Position numbers and translations under genes: made by a program
Notes under the pieces: generated by a model
Databases searched by the model: none
Told to the model about the DNA's origin: nothing
The model's input: only the letters and a program-made list of their open reading frames with translations
From: Bradyrhizobium sp. CCBAU 53351
GTDB taxonomy: Bacteria; Pseudomonadota; Alphaproteobacteria; Rhizobiales; Xanthobacteraceae
Assembly: GCF_015291745.1 (NCBI RefSeq)
Contig: NZ_CP030059.1
Span: 1,143,501 to 1,207,500, forward strand
Length of the DNA stretch: 64,000 nucleotides
Reading direction: 5' to 3'
Shown: piece by piece, positions 1-9,918 of the stretch
Position numbering within the stretch: position 1 is the stretch's first letter
Layout of the letters: every line of letters starts with the position of its first letter

Positions 1-2
1 TT

Positions 3-365
3 GCAATGCTCGCGATGTCCACGCTCGCGCGTGCCGAGGACGGTTTTCCGTTCGGCACCGAGATGACGCTGGAAGCGTTGCCGCAAGCAGGCTCCAAGCG
101 GATTCCGAACATCGAGATCGGCGACCATGGCGAGGTCTTGCTGGAGCTCTGGTGCAAGGGCGGCAAGGGCCAGTTCTCGGTCGCCGGCAACACCGTGATC
201 TTCGTGCCCGGGCAGATCCAGGATCGCTCCTGCCCGCCGGCGAGAGCCCAGGCAGACGACGAGCTCGTCGCGGCGCTCTCCAGCGTCGAGACCTGGAAGC
301 GCCAGGGCGACGTGCTGACGCTGATCGGCCCGAAGTCGCTGCGCTTCAGGACGACGGGGAATTAG
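3..365 (+). CDS. META-like secreted protein, 5' end outside window
   Basis: The frame is open to the left edge, so the true start is upstream. The visible part begins inside what looks like the end of a signal peptide (STLARA followed by EDG). About 115 residues remain. The pattern 'FSVAGNTVIFVPG', a Cys near the middle, 'ELVAALSSVETWKRQGDVLTLIG' split over the end, and a final beta-strand-like LRFRTT resemble the META/HslJ fold, a small periplasmic domain of unclear function linked to heat or novobiocin resistance in E. coli. The family call is by eye only. It ends just before a palindromic repeat and converges on the next minus-strand gene. Confidence 0.55.
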   Translation, partial: AMLAMSTLARAEDGFPFGTEMTLEALPQAGSKRIPNIEIGDHGEVLLELWCKGGKGQFSVAGNTVIFVPGQIQDRSCPPARAQADDELVAALSSVETWKRQGDVLTLIGPKSLRFRTTGN

Positions 366-371
366 GGATCT

Positions 372-473
372 GTCATTCCCCGCGCAGGCGGGGAATCCAG
401 TACGCCGCAGCCCCATCGATCCAATCACAACCATCTCGGAGTACTGGATCGCCCGCCTTCGCGGGCGATGACC
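372..473. repeat. Palindromic intergenic repeat, family A copy 1
   Basis: Starts GTCATTCCCCGC and ends GCGGGCGATGAC. It contains two hairpins, CCCCGCgcaGGCGGGG and GCCCGCcttcGCGGGC, joined by a spacer with CCAGTAC and GTACTGG as outer complementary arms. A second copy with the same architecture lies at 4799-4901. This family is very common between Bradyrhizobium genes (from memory). It sits between two convergent genes and may act as a bidirectional stem-loop. Confidence 0.8.
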
Positions 474-494
474 AAGGGTGGTGTGCGTGTTGTA

Positions 495-1706
495 TCACTT
501 CCACACCGACTTGTCGGCGTCCCAGCGCTGGCCCCTGAGCTCCTTGGCGAGCGCCTCGATCGAACCGTTGTCGTCGGGCTGCTCGCCTTCCTCGTCCACC
601 GAGGCGTCGTCGGAGAGATTGAGCTTAGACCCGCTGCTCTCGTCGGCGGTCGTCGTCGCGGGGCTGCCGATCCAGAGCATGAGCTTGTCGGTGGTGCCCG
701 GCTTGTCCGGCGAGACAAGGCCTGCGACCTCGATCGTGTCGGTCAGCTCGAGCGCGGGAAAATCCTGGTTCGGCCGCTTGAACACCAGCTTGAGCTTGCC
801 GGTGGCGGGGTTGAAGCTTTGCGAGACCGGCTTTGCCGCGAGCGTCCGGCTCAGGACGTTCGCAACAGTGCTCGCGAGCTTGTTGCGGTTGATCTTGTCC
901 CCCTCGCGCCACTCGGCCGCGGGAAAGCGGATCGTGCGGTCCATCTCGGTCATCCCGGCGGTCCAGCCAGCGGCGGTGACGCCTGGCGTCGCCTTGAACT
1001 TCGCCAGCAGCGCGCCGGCGCGCTCGGGATCGACCGACATGTTGATGGTCTGCTCGCCTGCGCGCAGCGCATCGCAGCCGACATTGAGGCTCGCCAGCGT
1101 CACCTCGACGTCCTGGCCCTTCAGGCTCTTCAGGAAGTCGGTTGCAGCGTCGAGCTTGACCTTGACCGCAATCGCCTCCGGCGAGACGTCGGTGAAATCC
1201 TTCGGCTGCGGCGTGATGCCGTCGTCGGAGGTCTGATTGTCCTGAAATTCCTTCTCGCTGAGATCGGAATTATCGGGCGAGGTGACCTCGGTCACCACTT
1301 GGCCGATGCTGATCTGGCCGCGAAACTCGAAGGTGTCGCCGCTCTGCTTGCGCAGCAGCTTGACGCTGACGGGGGCCTTCTCACCGACACTCTGCGTGGT
1401 GCCGGTCAGGTTCTGGCCCGCGACCTGAAGATTGACGACGAAGCGGTCCTTGCGGTCGGAATTCTTCGCGATGGGGTAACAGACGTCGAGTACCGCCGCC
1501 GTGACCGTCTTGCCCTGGCGCGTCTCCTTCAGGATCACGTCGGCATTGCCGTCCATCAACCCGTCGATCGAGGTGAAATAGCGCGTCTCCACGCCACCGG
1601 GCGCCGTGGCCTTGGGCGACAGCTTCATCTGGGCGGAGGCGACCTCCGGTGAAACTGCCAGCAGAACTGCCAACAGGGCTGTCGAACAAACCAGAAGCGC
1701 GCGCAT
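495..1706 (-). CDS. Secreted protein of unknown function
   Basis: 403 aa from the ATG at 1706, which has a GAGG 9 nt upstream and starts a clean Sec signal peptide (MRALLVCSTALLAVLLAV...ASA). The ATG at 1715 has no room for a ribosome site. The mature part is mostly polar and looks like several beta-rich repeats, with an acidic Ser/Asp-rich stretch near the C-terminus (DDASVDEEGEQPDDNGS) and only two Cys, near residues 90 and 210. No catalytic motif was recognised. Probably periplasmic. It is transcribed alone, in the same direction as and downstream of groEL, with a terminator between them. Confidence 0.8.
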   Translation of the reverse strand: MRALLVCSTALLAVLLAVSPEVASAQMKLSPKATAPGGVETRYFTSIDGLMDGNADVILKETRQGKTVTAAVLDVCYPIAKNSDRKDRFVVNLQVAGQNLTGTTQSVGEKAPVSVKLLRKQSGDTFEFRGQISIGQVVTEVTSPDNSDLSEKEFQDNQTSDDGITPQPKDFTDVSPEAIAVKVKLDAATDFLKSLKGQDVEVTLASLNVGCDALRAGEQTINMSVDPERAGALLAKFKATPGVTAAGWTAGMTEMDRTIRFPAAEWREGDKINRNKLASTVANVLSRTLAAKPVSQSFNPATGKLKLVFKRPNQDFPALELTDTIEVAGLVSPDKPGTTDKLMLWIGSPATTTADESSGSKLNLSDDASVDEEGEQPDDNGSIEALAKELRGQRWDADKSVWK

Positions 1707-1726
1707 CGACGACATCCTCGAGCAAC

Positions 1727-1775
1727 GAGCATGATCCGGAAAAGTGAGAAGCGTTTTTCCGAAAAGATCATGCTC
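1727..1775. repeat. GAGCATGATC inverted repeat
   Basis: Perfect 10-bp arms GAGCATGATC (1727-1736) and GATCATGCTC (1766-1775), extended inward by CCGGAAAA/TTTTTCCG. This is a recurrent Rhizobiales intergenic palindrome (from memory). It lies 12 bp upstream of the preceding gene's preferred RBS, so it is in the leader or promoter of that gene. Confidence 0.8.
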
Positions 1776-1848
1776 AAACAATAGAATCGGCGCCACCGTA
1801 GTGGTTTTTGGCCGTGGATTGAATTGGAAAGCGGTACCCATCGTTCCC

Positions 1849-1877
1849 AAAAAGAAGGCCGCCCGGAGGCGGCCTTC
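1849..1877 (-). terminator. Rho-independent terminator of groESL
   Basis: Read on the minus strand it is a 10-bp perfect stem GAAGGCCGCC / GGCGGCCTTC (1854-1863 with 1868-1877) with a 4-nt loop, followed by TTTTT. It lies 26 bp after the groEL stop. Confidence 0.9.
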
Positions 1878-1902
1878 GCAATCGTGTCAGGTGAAGTCGG
1901 CC

Positions 1903-3651
<1,749 letters not shown>

Positions 3652-3948
3652 TTAGGCCAGAACGCCCATGATGTCCGACTCCTTCATGATCAGGAGGTCT
3701 TCGTTGTCGATCTTGACCTCGGTGCCCGACCACTTGCCGAACAGCACGCGGTCGCCGACCTTGAGGTCGATGGGGACCAGCTTGCCGGCCTCGTCACGGC
3801 CGCCGGGGCCGACGGCGACGATTTCGCCCTGGGACGGCTTTTCCTTGGCGGTGTCGGGAATGATGATGCCGCCCTTGGTCTTTTCCTCGGCGTCGATACG
3901 TTTGACCACGACACGGTCATGCAGCGGACGAAATTTGGATTTAGCCAT
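3652..3948 (-). CDS. groES: Co-chaperonin GroES (10 kDa)
   Basis: 98 aa, the standard length. Begins [17 protein letters not shown], has the mobile-loop region [18 protein letters not shown] (residues 21-38) that docks on GroEL, and ends SDIMGVLA. It forms the heptameric lid of GroEL. First gene of the operon, 93 bp downstream of a CIRCE operator and a promoter with a perfect TTGACA -35 box. Confidence 0.98.
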   Translation of the reverse strand: MAKSKFRPLHDRVVVKRIDAEEKTKGGIIIPDTAKEKPSQGEIVAVGPGGRDEAGKLVPIDLKVGDRVLFGKWSGTEVKIDNEDLLIMKESDIMGVLA

Positions 3949-4041
3949 GACGTTTCCCTTTGGAGGCTCGCTTCGGAAGGTGTGGAAGTGGGTGGGGCGG
4001 CACTTCCGTCCGGCCCCTATCCCGAGGATCGAACGGCGCGC

Positions 4042-4068
4042 TTAGCAATCGGGCTTTCCGAGTGCTAA
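4042..4068 (-). promoter_or_regulatory. CIRCE operator (HrcA site)
   Basis: On the plus strand TTAGCAATC - N9 - GAGTGCTAA. The consensus is TTAGCACTC-N9-GAGTGCTAA, so one arm is perfect and the other has a single mismatch (A for C at 4048). CIRCE is bound by the heat-shock repressor HrcA. It lies just downstream of the -10 element of the groES promoter, where a bound repressor would block initiation. Confidence 0.93.
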
Positions 4069-4079
4069 TAGTGGGCCCG

Positions 4080-4108
4080 GAAATATGGCTTGGCCGCGAT
4101 CCTGTCAA
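4080..4108 (-). promoter_or_regulatory. Promoter of groES-groEL
   Basis: Read on the minus strand: TTGACA (4108-4103), 17-bp spacer, TATTTC (4085-4080). The -35 is a perfect consensus; the -10 is weak. The predicted start falls about 10 bp upstream of, or at the edge of, the CIRCE operator. This is a housekeeping sigma-type promoter rather than an obvious RpoH one. Confidence 0.75.
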
Positions 4109-4264
4109 GCAAAGGTGGTTAAGCGGTTGTTGAGGCGGATATAGGATGTTGGCATTGGAAACTTGTTCGGGGCACAGACGTATCAAAGGACGTCATTGCT
4201 CCGGCAGCTTTTTTGCGCTTGGCTGCGGGAGGGGTGCGGCCATGGTTTTGTCCGGGGGAATGCC

Positions 4265-4786
4265 ATGATCAGTTCAGCTCACGCGCGCACGGTTGCCAAT
4301 CTGGCGGCCGCCTCTTGTCTGGCGCTGCTGCTGGGCGCCTGCGGCGGCGGCATGAGCCTGCCGTCCTTCTCGTCGTCCTCGCCGCCGCCCGACGCCGAGC
4401 CGGGCGTTGCTCCCGAAATGCCTGCGACCATTCGCGCCGACGAGATCGTGGGCCGCTGGGGCCTGGCCTCGTTCCAGAACCCGGCCGACCGCGCCCGCAC
4501 CGAGGCGGCCGCCCGGGCCCAGTGCAAGAACCCTTACGTGATCACCGCCGGTTCCTCCGGCGGCGTGATTATGCATCTGGCCGACCAGGCGACGCCGCAG
4601 GAGCTGCGGCTGAAGGGCTCGCCGAGCGGCAAGAACTACATCGGACCGGCGGGCCCGACCCCCGGCGAGCAGGACCGCGAAATCGTCTCCTTCGACGGCC
4701 GCGTCCTGATCACCCGCTTCATCGACAAGGACGCCGCCACCCGCTACGGCAACATGGTCTACGTCCGCTGCGCGCCGAGGGCGTAG
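4265..4786 (+). CDS. Putative lipoprotein, AprI/Inh-like possible
   Basis: 173 aa from the ATG at 4265, which follows a GGGGGAA ribosome site; the frame upstream is not convincing coding. Signal peptide with lipobox LLLGAC, acylated Cys at residue 26, then a Ser/Pro-rich linker (SLPSFSSSSPPPDAEPG). The globular part starts DEIVGRWGLASFQNPADR and holds two further Cys, which could pair. A small beta-barrel such as the AprI/Inh protease-inhibitor fold is suggested by 'GRWGLA' but this is weak. Probably an outer-membrane-anchored periplasmic protein. Single gene, divergent from groES. Confidence 0.85.
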   Translation: MISSAHARTVANLAAASCLALLLGACGGGMSLPSFSSSSPPPDAEPGVAPEMPATIRADEIVGRWGLASFQNPADRARTEAAARAQCKNPYVITAGSSGGVIMHLADQATPQELRLKGSPSGKNYIGPAGPTPGEQDREIVSFDGRVLITRFIDKDAATRYGNMVYVRCAPRA

Positions 4787-4798
4787 CACTCGCTCCGC

Positions 4799-4901
4799 CG
4801 TCATGCCCCGCGCAGGCGGGGCATCCAGTGCGCCGCGGCCTCTCGGCTCAATCATTGCTGTCTCTGGAATACTGGATCGTCCGCCTTCGCGGACGATGAC
4901 A
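4799..4901. repeat. Palindromic intergenic repeat, family A copy 2
   Basis: CGTCATGCCCCGC ... GGACGATGACA, same two-hairpin plan as the copy at 372-473 (first hairpin GCCCCGCgcaGGCGGGGC, second GTCCGCcttcGCGGAC, and GGAATACTGGATC in common). It lies between the convergent lipoprotein and cheZ genes. Confidence 0.8.
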
Positions 4902-4924
4902 GCGGAGATGGTGGATCCAAAAGC

Positions 4925-4953
4925 AAAAACGCCAGCCCCCAGGGCCGGCGTTT
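4925..4953 (-). terminator. Terminator of the cheZ-like gene
   Basis: On the minus strand AAACGCCGGCCC / GGGGCTGGCGTTT stem with one mismatch, followed by TTTTTG. It lies 23 bp after the cheZ stop. Confidence 0.75.
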
Positions 4954-4975
4954 CGCTTTTCCGTATCCCGTCCGC

Positions 4976-5761
4976 TCAGTCGAACAGCGCGTCGATGTCG
5001 TCCTGCGAGGCGTGGCCGACGTCGCCGGAGAGCTTCGGACCGTTGAGGAGCTTTTCGTCCTCGGTGCGATTGTCGACTGGGGCCGGCACATGCGACTTGA
5101 TGGCGTCGACGCCGCCCCAGATGTCCATCATCGCATTGATATGCTGCTCGATGAACTTCATCGTGGTCATGACCTTGCTGATGCGCTGGCCGGTCAGGTC
5201 CTGGAAGTTGCAGGCTTCGAAGATCGAGATGACGCGTTCCTGGATGTCGTCGGCGAGCCGCTTCTGCTGGTCGATCGAATCCACTTTGGACATCGCGCTG
5301 GCGGCCTGGTCGATCGATTCCGCGGCTTCGAGGATCTGCTGGGTCGCCTGCTCGGTACCGCCGACCACCGCGCCGAGCTCGCCATTGACCTTGGCCATCT
5401 CGCCGCCGTCGAAGCTCTTGCCGTGCAGCGTCGCGATCTCGCGTTTGGTGCGATCGATGGCGTCGTGAATGAGGTCGAGCTCGACCTTCAGCTTCTCGCA
5501 CTGTTCGATCTGCGCCCGATAGGTTTCGAGCATGGTGCGGGCTTCGGAAAGCTCGTGGGCGGTGGAGGCATCGATCGCCGCCATGGCCGCGCTGCCGGAC
5601 AGCGGTGCCGCTACGACGCCCTTCGCCATCTGGGCGCGGATCGCACGTAGCTCGGCCATGATCTCGCTATGCATCGGGATTGCCTCTTCAGTTACGTCCA
5701 AAATCGGCATCTCGCCACCAGCGATATCCTCAACGCGAAAACGTTTGCGGTGAACAGCCAT
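4976..5761 (-). CDS. CheZ-type protein phosphatase
   Basis: 261 aa. CheZ dephosphorylates CheY-P and so resets flagellar motor signalling. The diagnostic match is FQDLTGQ at residues 186-192, the segment that carries the catalytic Gln (Gln147 in E. coli CheZ), inside a long helical hairpin (about 70-210). The last residues SQDDIDALFD form an acidic-aliphatic tail like the CheY-binding peptide of CheZ. The N-terminal 30 residues are not CheZ-like. No chemotaxis genes adjoin it; a CheY-type receiver lies at 55.2 kb in this window. Annotated as CheZ in rhizobia, though the overall similarity to the enterobacterial protein is low. Confidence 0.85.
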   Translation of the reverse strand: MAVHRKRFRVEDIAGGEMPILDVTEEAIPMHSEIMAELRAIRAQMAKGVVAAPLSGSAAMAAIDASTAHELSEARTMLETYRAQIEQCEKLKVELDLIHDAIDRTKREIATLHGKSFDGGEMAKVNGELGAVVGGTEQATQQILEAAESIDQAASAMSKVDSIDQQKRLADDIQERVISIFEACNFQDLTGQRISKVMTTMKFIEQHINAMMDIWGGVDAIKSHVPAPVDNRTEDEKLLNGPKLSGDVGHASQDDIDALFD

Positions 5762-6076
5762 CAGGATACTCCCCCCACCTCACTCACGCGTCTTTGTAGG
5801 CAGAAGCGATTTAACACGAAGTTCACAGCAGGAACTGTTGTGCGGGCTCGCGCGACGCCGTGCAAAGAAGCGATTAACCATGGCCGCGCCGCGTTCATCG
5901 AAAATAAACGCTGATCGCCAAATTGCCGTGCGCCTGACGACGTGGTGAATCCAAACCCGCGTTCCGTTTACCAAACAAAACGGCTTTTGCTTTTTATTGA
6001 CCACGTCGCGGCGGCGGATCAGCCAGGCGCCTTCCACGACGCATGTGATCTAGACGAAACAGTACAGAGTACGTCG

Positions 6077-6904
6077 ATGTTCAAGAAAATGCCTGTCGCG
6101 CTGCTCGCCAGCGCTTGCACCTTCATTGCCGGCGCGAACGACGCCAGCGCCTTCGACAACACCGTGCCGAACGATCCGCCCGCGGTGCTCTATGCGCCGC
6201 AGGTGCCGCCGGCACCGGTGCGCGTCGCCTCCAATGCCAACATGGGCGGCGGCTTCATCGAGTTCCTGTTCGGTGATGGTCCCGGCCGCGGTCCGGCCTA
6301 CGCGCCCGAGCGGCCGGTGTATCAGCAGCAGCCGGGTTATTACGATCAGCGCCGTCTGCCGCCGATGGGCGAGCTGCAGATGCAGGGCGGATATCAGCAA
6401 GGCGGATATCAGCAAGGCGGACTGCAGCAGGATGCGGTCGATCCGCGGCAGCGTCAGTTCGATCCGAAATTCGAGAAACAACTCGTTGACTATAGCGGCA
6501 AGGAAACTCCCGGCACGATCGTGGTCGATACCCCGAACAAGTTCCTCTATCTCGTCGAGGGTAACGGCCGGGCGATGCGCTACGGCATCGGTGTCGGGCG
6601 CCCCGGTTTCACCTGGTCAGGCGTGAAGTCGATCACGGCCAAGCGCGAATGGCCGGACTGGACGCCGCCGGCGGAGATGATCGCCCGTCGCCCCGATTTG
6701 CCCCGGCACATGGAAGGCGGCCCCGAGAACCCGCTCGGCGCCCGCGCGATGTATCTGGGCTCGACGCTCTATCGCATCCACGGCTCCAACGAGCCCTGGA
6801 CCATCGGCACCAACGTTTCCTCCGGCTGCATCCGCATGCGCAACGAGGACGTCATCGACCTCTATGGCCGTGTCAATGTCGGCACCAAGGTCGTGGTGAT
6901 GTGA
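6077..6904 (+). CDS. L,D-transpeptidase (YkuD family), periplasmic
   Basis: 275 aa from the ATG at 6077, which opens a signal peptide (MFKKMPVALLASACTFIAG...ASA). The YkuD domain occupies the C-terminal half: TPNKFLYLVEGNGRAMRYGIGVGR is split by the fold start near residue 135, and the catalytic signature HG (His235) ... SSGCIRM (nucleophile Cys251) is intact. Such enzymes make 3-3 cross-links in peptidoglycan or attach proteins to it. The linker has a Tyr/Gln/Gly-rich segment with a tandem repeat GGYQQ. In Rhizobiales many paralogues of this type exist. A strong terminator follows. Confidence 0.93.
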   Translation: MFKKMPVALLASACTFIAGANDASAFDNTVPNDPPAVLYAPQVPPAPVRVASNANMGGGFIEFLFGDGPGRGPAYAPERPVYQQQPGYYDQRRLPPMGELQMQGGYQQGGYQQGGLQQDAVDPRQRQFDPKFEKQLVDYSGKETPGTIVVDTPNKFLYLVEGNGRAMRYGIGVGRPGFTWSGVKSITAKREWPDWTPPAEMIARRPDLPRHMEGGPENPLGARAMYLGSTLYRIHGSNEPWTIGTNVSSGCIRMRNEDVIDLYGRVNVGTKVVVM

Positions 6905-6930
6905 ACCCTGAGTAAGACGCTCGAAATGAA

Positions 6931-6962
6931 AACGGCCGCCTCATCAGCGGCCGTTGTTTTTT
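6931..6962 (+). terminator. Terminator of the L,D-transpeptidase gene
   Basis: 9-bp perfect stem AACGGCCGC / GCGGCCGTT with a 7-nt loop, followed by GTTTTTTT. It could also serve the convergent DUF2076 gene, which ends at 6977. Confidence 0.9.
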
Positions 6963-6976
6963 AAAAGAACCGCGAC

Positions 6977-7804
6977 TTACGCGTAATCGCTGCCGCCATC
7001 GTCGTCGCCGCCGAAATCGCTGTCGTCGGCCATGTCCATATTGCCGTCGCCGTTGTCGTAGTTCTGATCGTTGTTGTCATTGCTCCGATCGTTCGACGCC
7101 TGGTCGAAGAAGCCCTGGCGGGACTCGCGGTTCGAGCCGATGTCGTCGAGACCGGCATCGCGCGCGAGCGAGCCGCCGGACTGGTCGCTGCCGCCCCAGG
7201 GGCTTCCACCAGCGCCGCGGTCACCGAGCGCAGCGCTATCGCCGAAACCTTGCTGGTGCGATCCGCCCATCATGCCGCGGATGCTGGAGAGCAACAGCGA
7301 GCCGCCGACGACGCCGGCCGCGGCCGCCGCCGCCGTGCCGAGGAACGAGCCGCCGCCACCGCCGACGGGCGGAGCGCCATAACCCTGGCCCGGACCTTGG
7401 CCGTAGGCCTGTCCATAAGGCGGCGGTGCGCCGTAACCCGGCTGGCCCTGCTGCATTGCTCCGCCGGTGTTCCAGACAGGCCGCTGCTCACGCGGCGGCA
7501 CGTTCGGAACCGAGCCGCGCGAGGGGCCTCCGCCGAACAGCGTGTCACGCATGGTGTCGAGGAAGCCGCCGGACTGTGCCTGCTCGGGTGCATGGGCCGC
7601 CTCCAGCTCCTGGATGCGGTTATGGGCGCGCTTCAACGCCTCGTCCTGCAACAACGTGGTCTGGACCAGCGCATAGACCGCGCCGGGCGCCTTGCGCAGC
7701 CCGTCGGAGATCGCGGCGATCGCGTCGGGATCGCGCGGTGCATTTTCCAGTTTCGAAAGCCGGTCGAACAGGTCGTCGACGAGCTGGCGTTCCTGCGGCG
7801 TCAT
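6977..7804 (-). CDS. DUF2076 domain protein
   Basis: 275 aa from the ATG at 7804 (MTPQERQLVDDLFDRL), with GAGGGAGA 6 nt upstream. The first 80 residues match the DUF2076 pattern: an N-terminal helical part, then 'GFLDTMRDTLFGGG'. A Gly/Pro/Tyr/Gln-rich linker follows, then an Ala/Gly-rich hydrophobic stretch (GTAAAAAAGVVGGSLLLSSI, about residues 163-185) that may enter a membrane, and a strongly acidic Asp/Asn/Gly tail. DUF2076 proteins are periplasmic ligand-binding candidates of unproven function. Single gene. Confidence 0.88.
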   Translation of the reverse strand: MTPQERQLVDDLFDRLSKLENAPRDPDAIAAISDGLRKAPGAVYALVQTTLLQDEALKRAHNRIQELEAAHAPEQAQSGGFLDTMRDTLFGGGPSRGSVPNVPPREQRPVWNTGGAMQQGQPGYGAPPPYGQAYGQGPGQGYGAPPVGGGGGSFLGTAAAAAAGVVGGSLLLSSIRGMMGGSHQQGFGDSAALGDRGAGGSPWGGSDQSGGSLARDAGLDDIGSNRESRQGFFDQASNDRSNDNNDQNYDNGDGNMDMADDSDFGGDDDGGSDYA

Positions 7805-7930
7805 GATCAATCTCCCTCGCGCAAAACAAGCGCGAGGCAGATGTAGGGTTCCATTGTGGCCCCAACAGTGCCGGCCGGATTAAATTTCGGTATGCGACAA
7901 GCTGCCTCTGCGGCTTGCTGTCCGCCTTTG

Positions 7931-8776
7931 TCACCTCAGCGTGGCGCCACTGTCCGCCAGCAGACGCGGGAAGGCGTCGCTCGCGAGATAGGCCTGCTCG
8001 CGTTCGCGGACATCCGTCATCGGATCGAGTCCGGCGAGGACGTCGTCGACGAAGCCGGGATGGCACATCACGAGGCCGCCATCCGGCAGACCTTCCAGGA
8101 ACTGCCGCATCAGCTCGCCGAAATCGGTCGCCCGCGCGAAGTCATAGGCGCCGGCGAAGCCGGGATTGAAGCTCAGACCGGCGCTGCCGGCGCGGCGGCG
8201 GAATTGCGTGCTGAGCACATCGAGCACCAGGGCCTTGGGAGAGGCCAGCCGCTGCTTGAGCGGCAGGTCGCGGCCGCCCTGGCGCACCCAGGCGTTCGGC
8301 GCGCCATCTACGACAGCATCGACGAAGCCGTCGCGCACCTGCGGATAAAGCTGCACATGCTGGTGGCCGTCGACGAAATCGGGCGCGCGGCCGAACGCCT
8401 CCGTGAAGGCGGCGAGCTGCGCCTTCACCTCGTTGCGGAAGAATTCGCGATCGAGCCGCCGCAAGACGCCCGCGCGCAGCAGCTTCGGAAACGGCATGAA
8501 CATGTCGCCGTCGAGCGGACGGAAATGTATGGTGAGGGGGCGGAACGGCGCCGACAGCGTCACGTGCAATCCGATCGCGCAGCGCGGGCTCGCTGCCGCG
8601 GACGCCTGGAGCGCTTCGATCTCGCTGCGTTCGATCGCCGGGCCCACCATCATCACCGAGGTGGCGTTGAGGCGGCCGCGTTCGATCAGGTCGCGGATGG
8701 CGCGGTTGACGCCCGGGCTGATGCCGTAATCGTCGGCGCAGAGCCAGATCCGCCGCAGGTCCGCGGCCTCGCTCAT
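7931..8776 (-). CDS. ChbG/HpnK family deacetylase
   Basis: 281 aa. YdjC-type carbohydrate deacetylase fold: metal-binding Asp pair in LCADDYGISPGVNRAI (residues 12-27), IGLHVTLS near 68-75 and VDGHQHVQLYP near 137-147, the usual His/Asp ligands. These enzymes remove acetyl groups from N-acetyl sugars (ChbG: chito-oligosaccharides; HpnK: the hopanoid sugar head group). Its start overlaps the stop of the upstream glycosyltransferase by 4 bp, so the two are co-translated and probably act on the same glycolipid. Substrate is inferred, not shown. Confidence 0.88.
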   Translation of the reverse strand: MSEAADLRRIWLCADDYGISPGVNRAIRDLIERGRLNATSVMMVGPAIERSEIEALQASAAASPRCAIGLHVTLSAPFRPLTIHFRPLDGDMFMPFPKLLRAGVLRRLDREFFRNEVKAQLAAFTEAFGRAPDFVDGHQHVQLYPQVRDGFVDAVVDGAPNAWVRQGGRDLPLKQRLASPKALVLDVLSTQFRRRAGSAGLSFNPGFAGAYDFARATDFGELMRQFLEGLPDGGLVMCHPGFVDDVLAGLDPMTDVREREQAYLASDAFPRLLADSGATLR

Positions 8777-9819
8777 TCGGCCGCCGTCCTCTTCGCGGCG
8801 TCGTCAGCCTTGTCGGTTTCGAAGCGCTTCTCGCTGTGCTCGGCGACGAAGTAGATCGGGCGCGCCTTCAGCTCGGAGAGGATCTTGCCGATATATTCGC
8901 CGACGATGCCGATCATGATGAGCTGCACGCCGCCGATCGTCATCAGGCCGATCACGAGCGAGGGATAGCCGGGCACCTGCTTGCCGGTCGTGAGCACCTC
9001 CCAGAGGATCGACAGGCCGAACAGGAAGGCGCCTCCGGCGAGGATGACGCCGAGCAGGCTGGCGAAGCGCAGGGGCGCCACCGAAAACGAGGTCAGGCCC
9101 TCGATCGACAGGCCGAGCAGGCTTGCGGCGTTGAAGGTGGTGACGCCATGGGAGCGCGCCGCGGGCTCGTAATCGACGCGGATCTGGCGGAATCCGATCC
9201 AGCTGGCGAGGCCTTTGAAGAAGCGGTTGCGCTCGGGCAATTGCCTGAGGGCTGCGACCGCGCGCGGGGAGAGCAGGCGGAAATCGCCGGCGTCCTCGGG
9301 AATCTTCTGGCGTGCGCCCCAATTGATCAGCGCATAGAAGCCGTGCACGGCGACGCGGCGCAGGAAGGTCTCGTTGTCGCGATGCGCCTTGGCGGTGTAG
9401 ACGACGTCATAGCCGTCTTCGATCCAGTGCCGCACCAGCTGTTCGATCAGGGCCGGCGGATGCTGGCCGTCACCGTCCATGAACATGACGGCGCCGAGCC
9501 GGGCGTGGTCGAGGCCGGCCATCAACGCCGCCTCCTTGCCGAAATTGCGCGAGAGCGACACCACCTGGACGTCGATCGCATCTGCCGGCAGGCTGCGTGC
9601 GATGGCCAGCGTCGCATCCTTGCTGCCGTCGTCGACATAGACGATCTCGCAAGACAGCCGGTAGCGCTCCCGCAAAACTCTTGCGAGATCGCAGACGCGC
9701 TGATGCAGGGCGCCGAGGCCGGCCGCCTCGTTGAAGACGGGGACGACGATCGACAGTCCCTTCGCGGCGGCGCTGGCCGCATTGGTCGTCATGCCTGATA
9801 CGTCAGAGCCCAGCGTCAT
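8773..9819 (-). CDS. GT2 glycosyltransferase, DPM1/GtrB type
   Basis: 348 aa if the ATG at 9819 is used; the ATG at 9792 is possible. GT2 fold: LSIVVPVFNEAAGL, YVDDGSKDATL and the DXD-like MDGDGQHPP, then 'DAGDFRLLSPRAV' acceptor region. Two C-terminal transmembrane segments (about 235-260 and 270-295) as in polyprenyl-phosphate sugar transferases (GtrB, ArnC, DPM1). It likely transfers a sugar to undecaprenyl phosphate or another membrane lipid. Followed by the overlapping ChbG/HpnK deacetylase, an arrangement like hopanoid- or lipid-modification pairs; which lipid is unknown. Confidence 0.88.
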   Translation of the reverse strand: MTLGSDVSGMTTNAASAAAKGLSIVVPVFNEAAGLGALHQRVCDLARVLRERYRLSCEIVYVDDGSKDATLAIARSLPADAIDVQVVSLSRNFGKEAALMAGLDHARLGAVMFMDGDGQHPPALIEQLVRHWIEDGYDVVYTAKAHRDNETFLRRVAVHGFYALINWGARQKIPEDAGDFRLLSPRAVAALRQLPERNRFFKGLASWIGFRQIRVDYEPAARSHGVTTFNAASLLGLSIEGLTSFSVAPLRFASLLGVILAGGAFLFGLSILWEVLTTGKQVPGYPSLVIGLMTIGGVQLIMIGIVGEYIGKILSELKARPIYFVAEHSEKRFETDKADDAAKRTAAE

Positions 9820-9918
9820 CGGTCGAGGTTCCAGAGGCGGTCTAAGTCATCTCAACAGCATATGGTAGCTGCCGTTTGCTGTCGCAAAGCTGAACGAAAA
9901 AGCCGAGCGGACCTGGGC

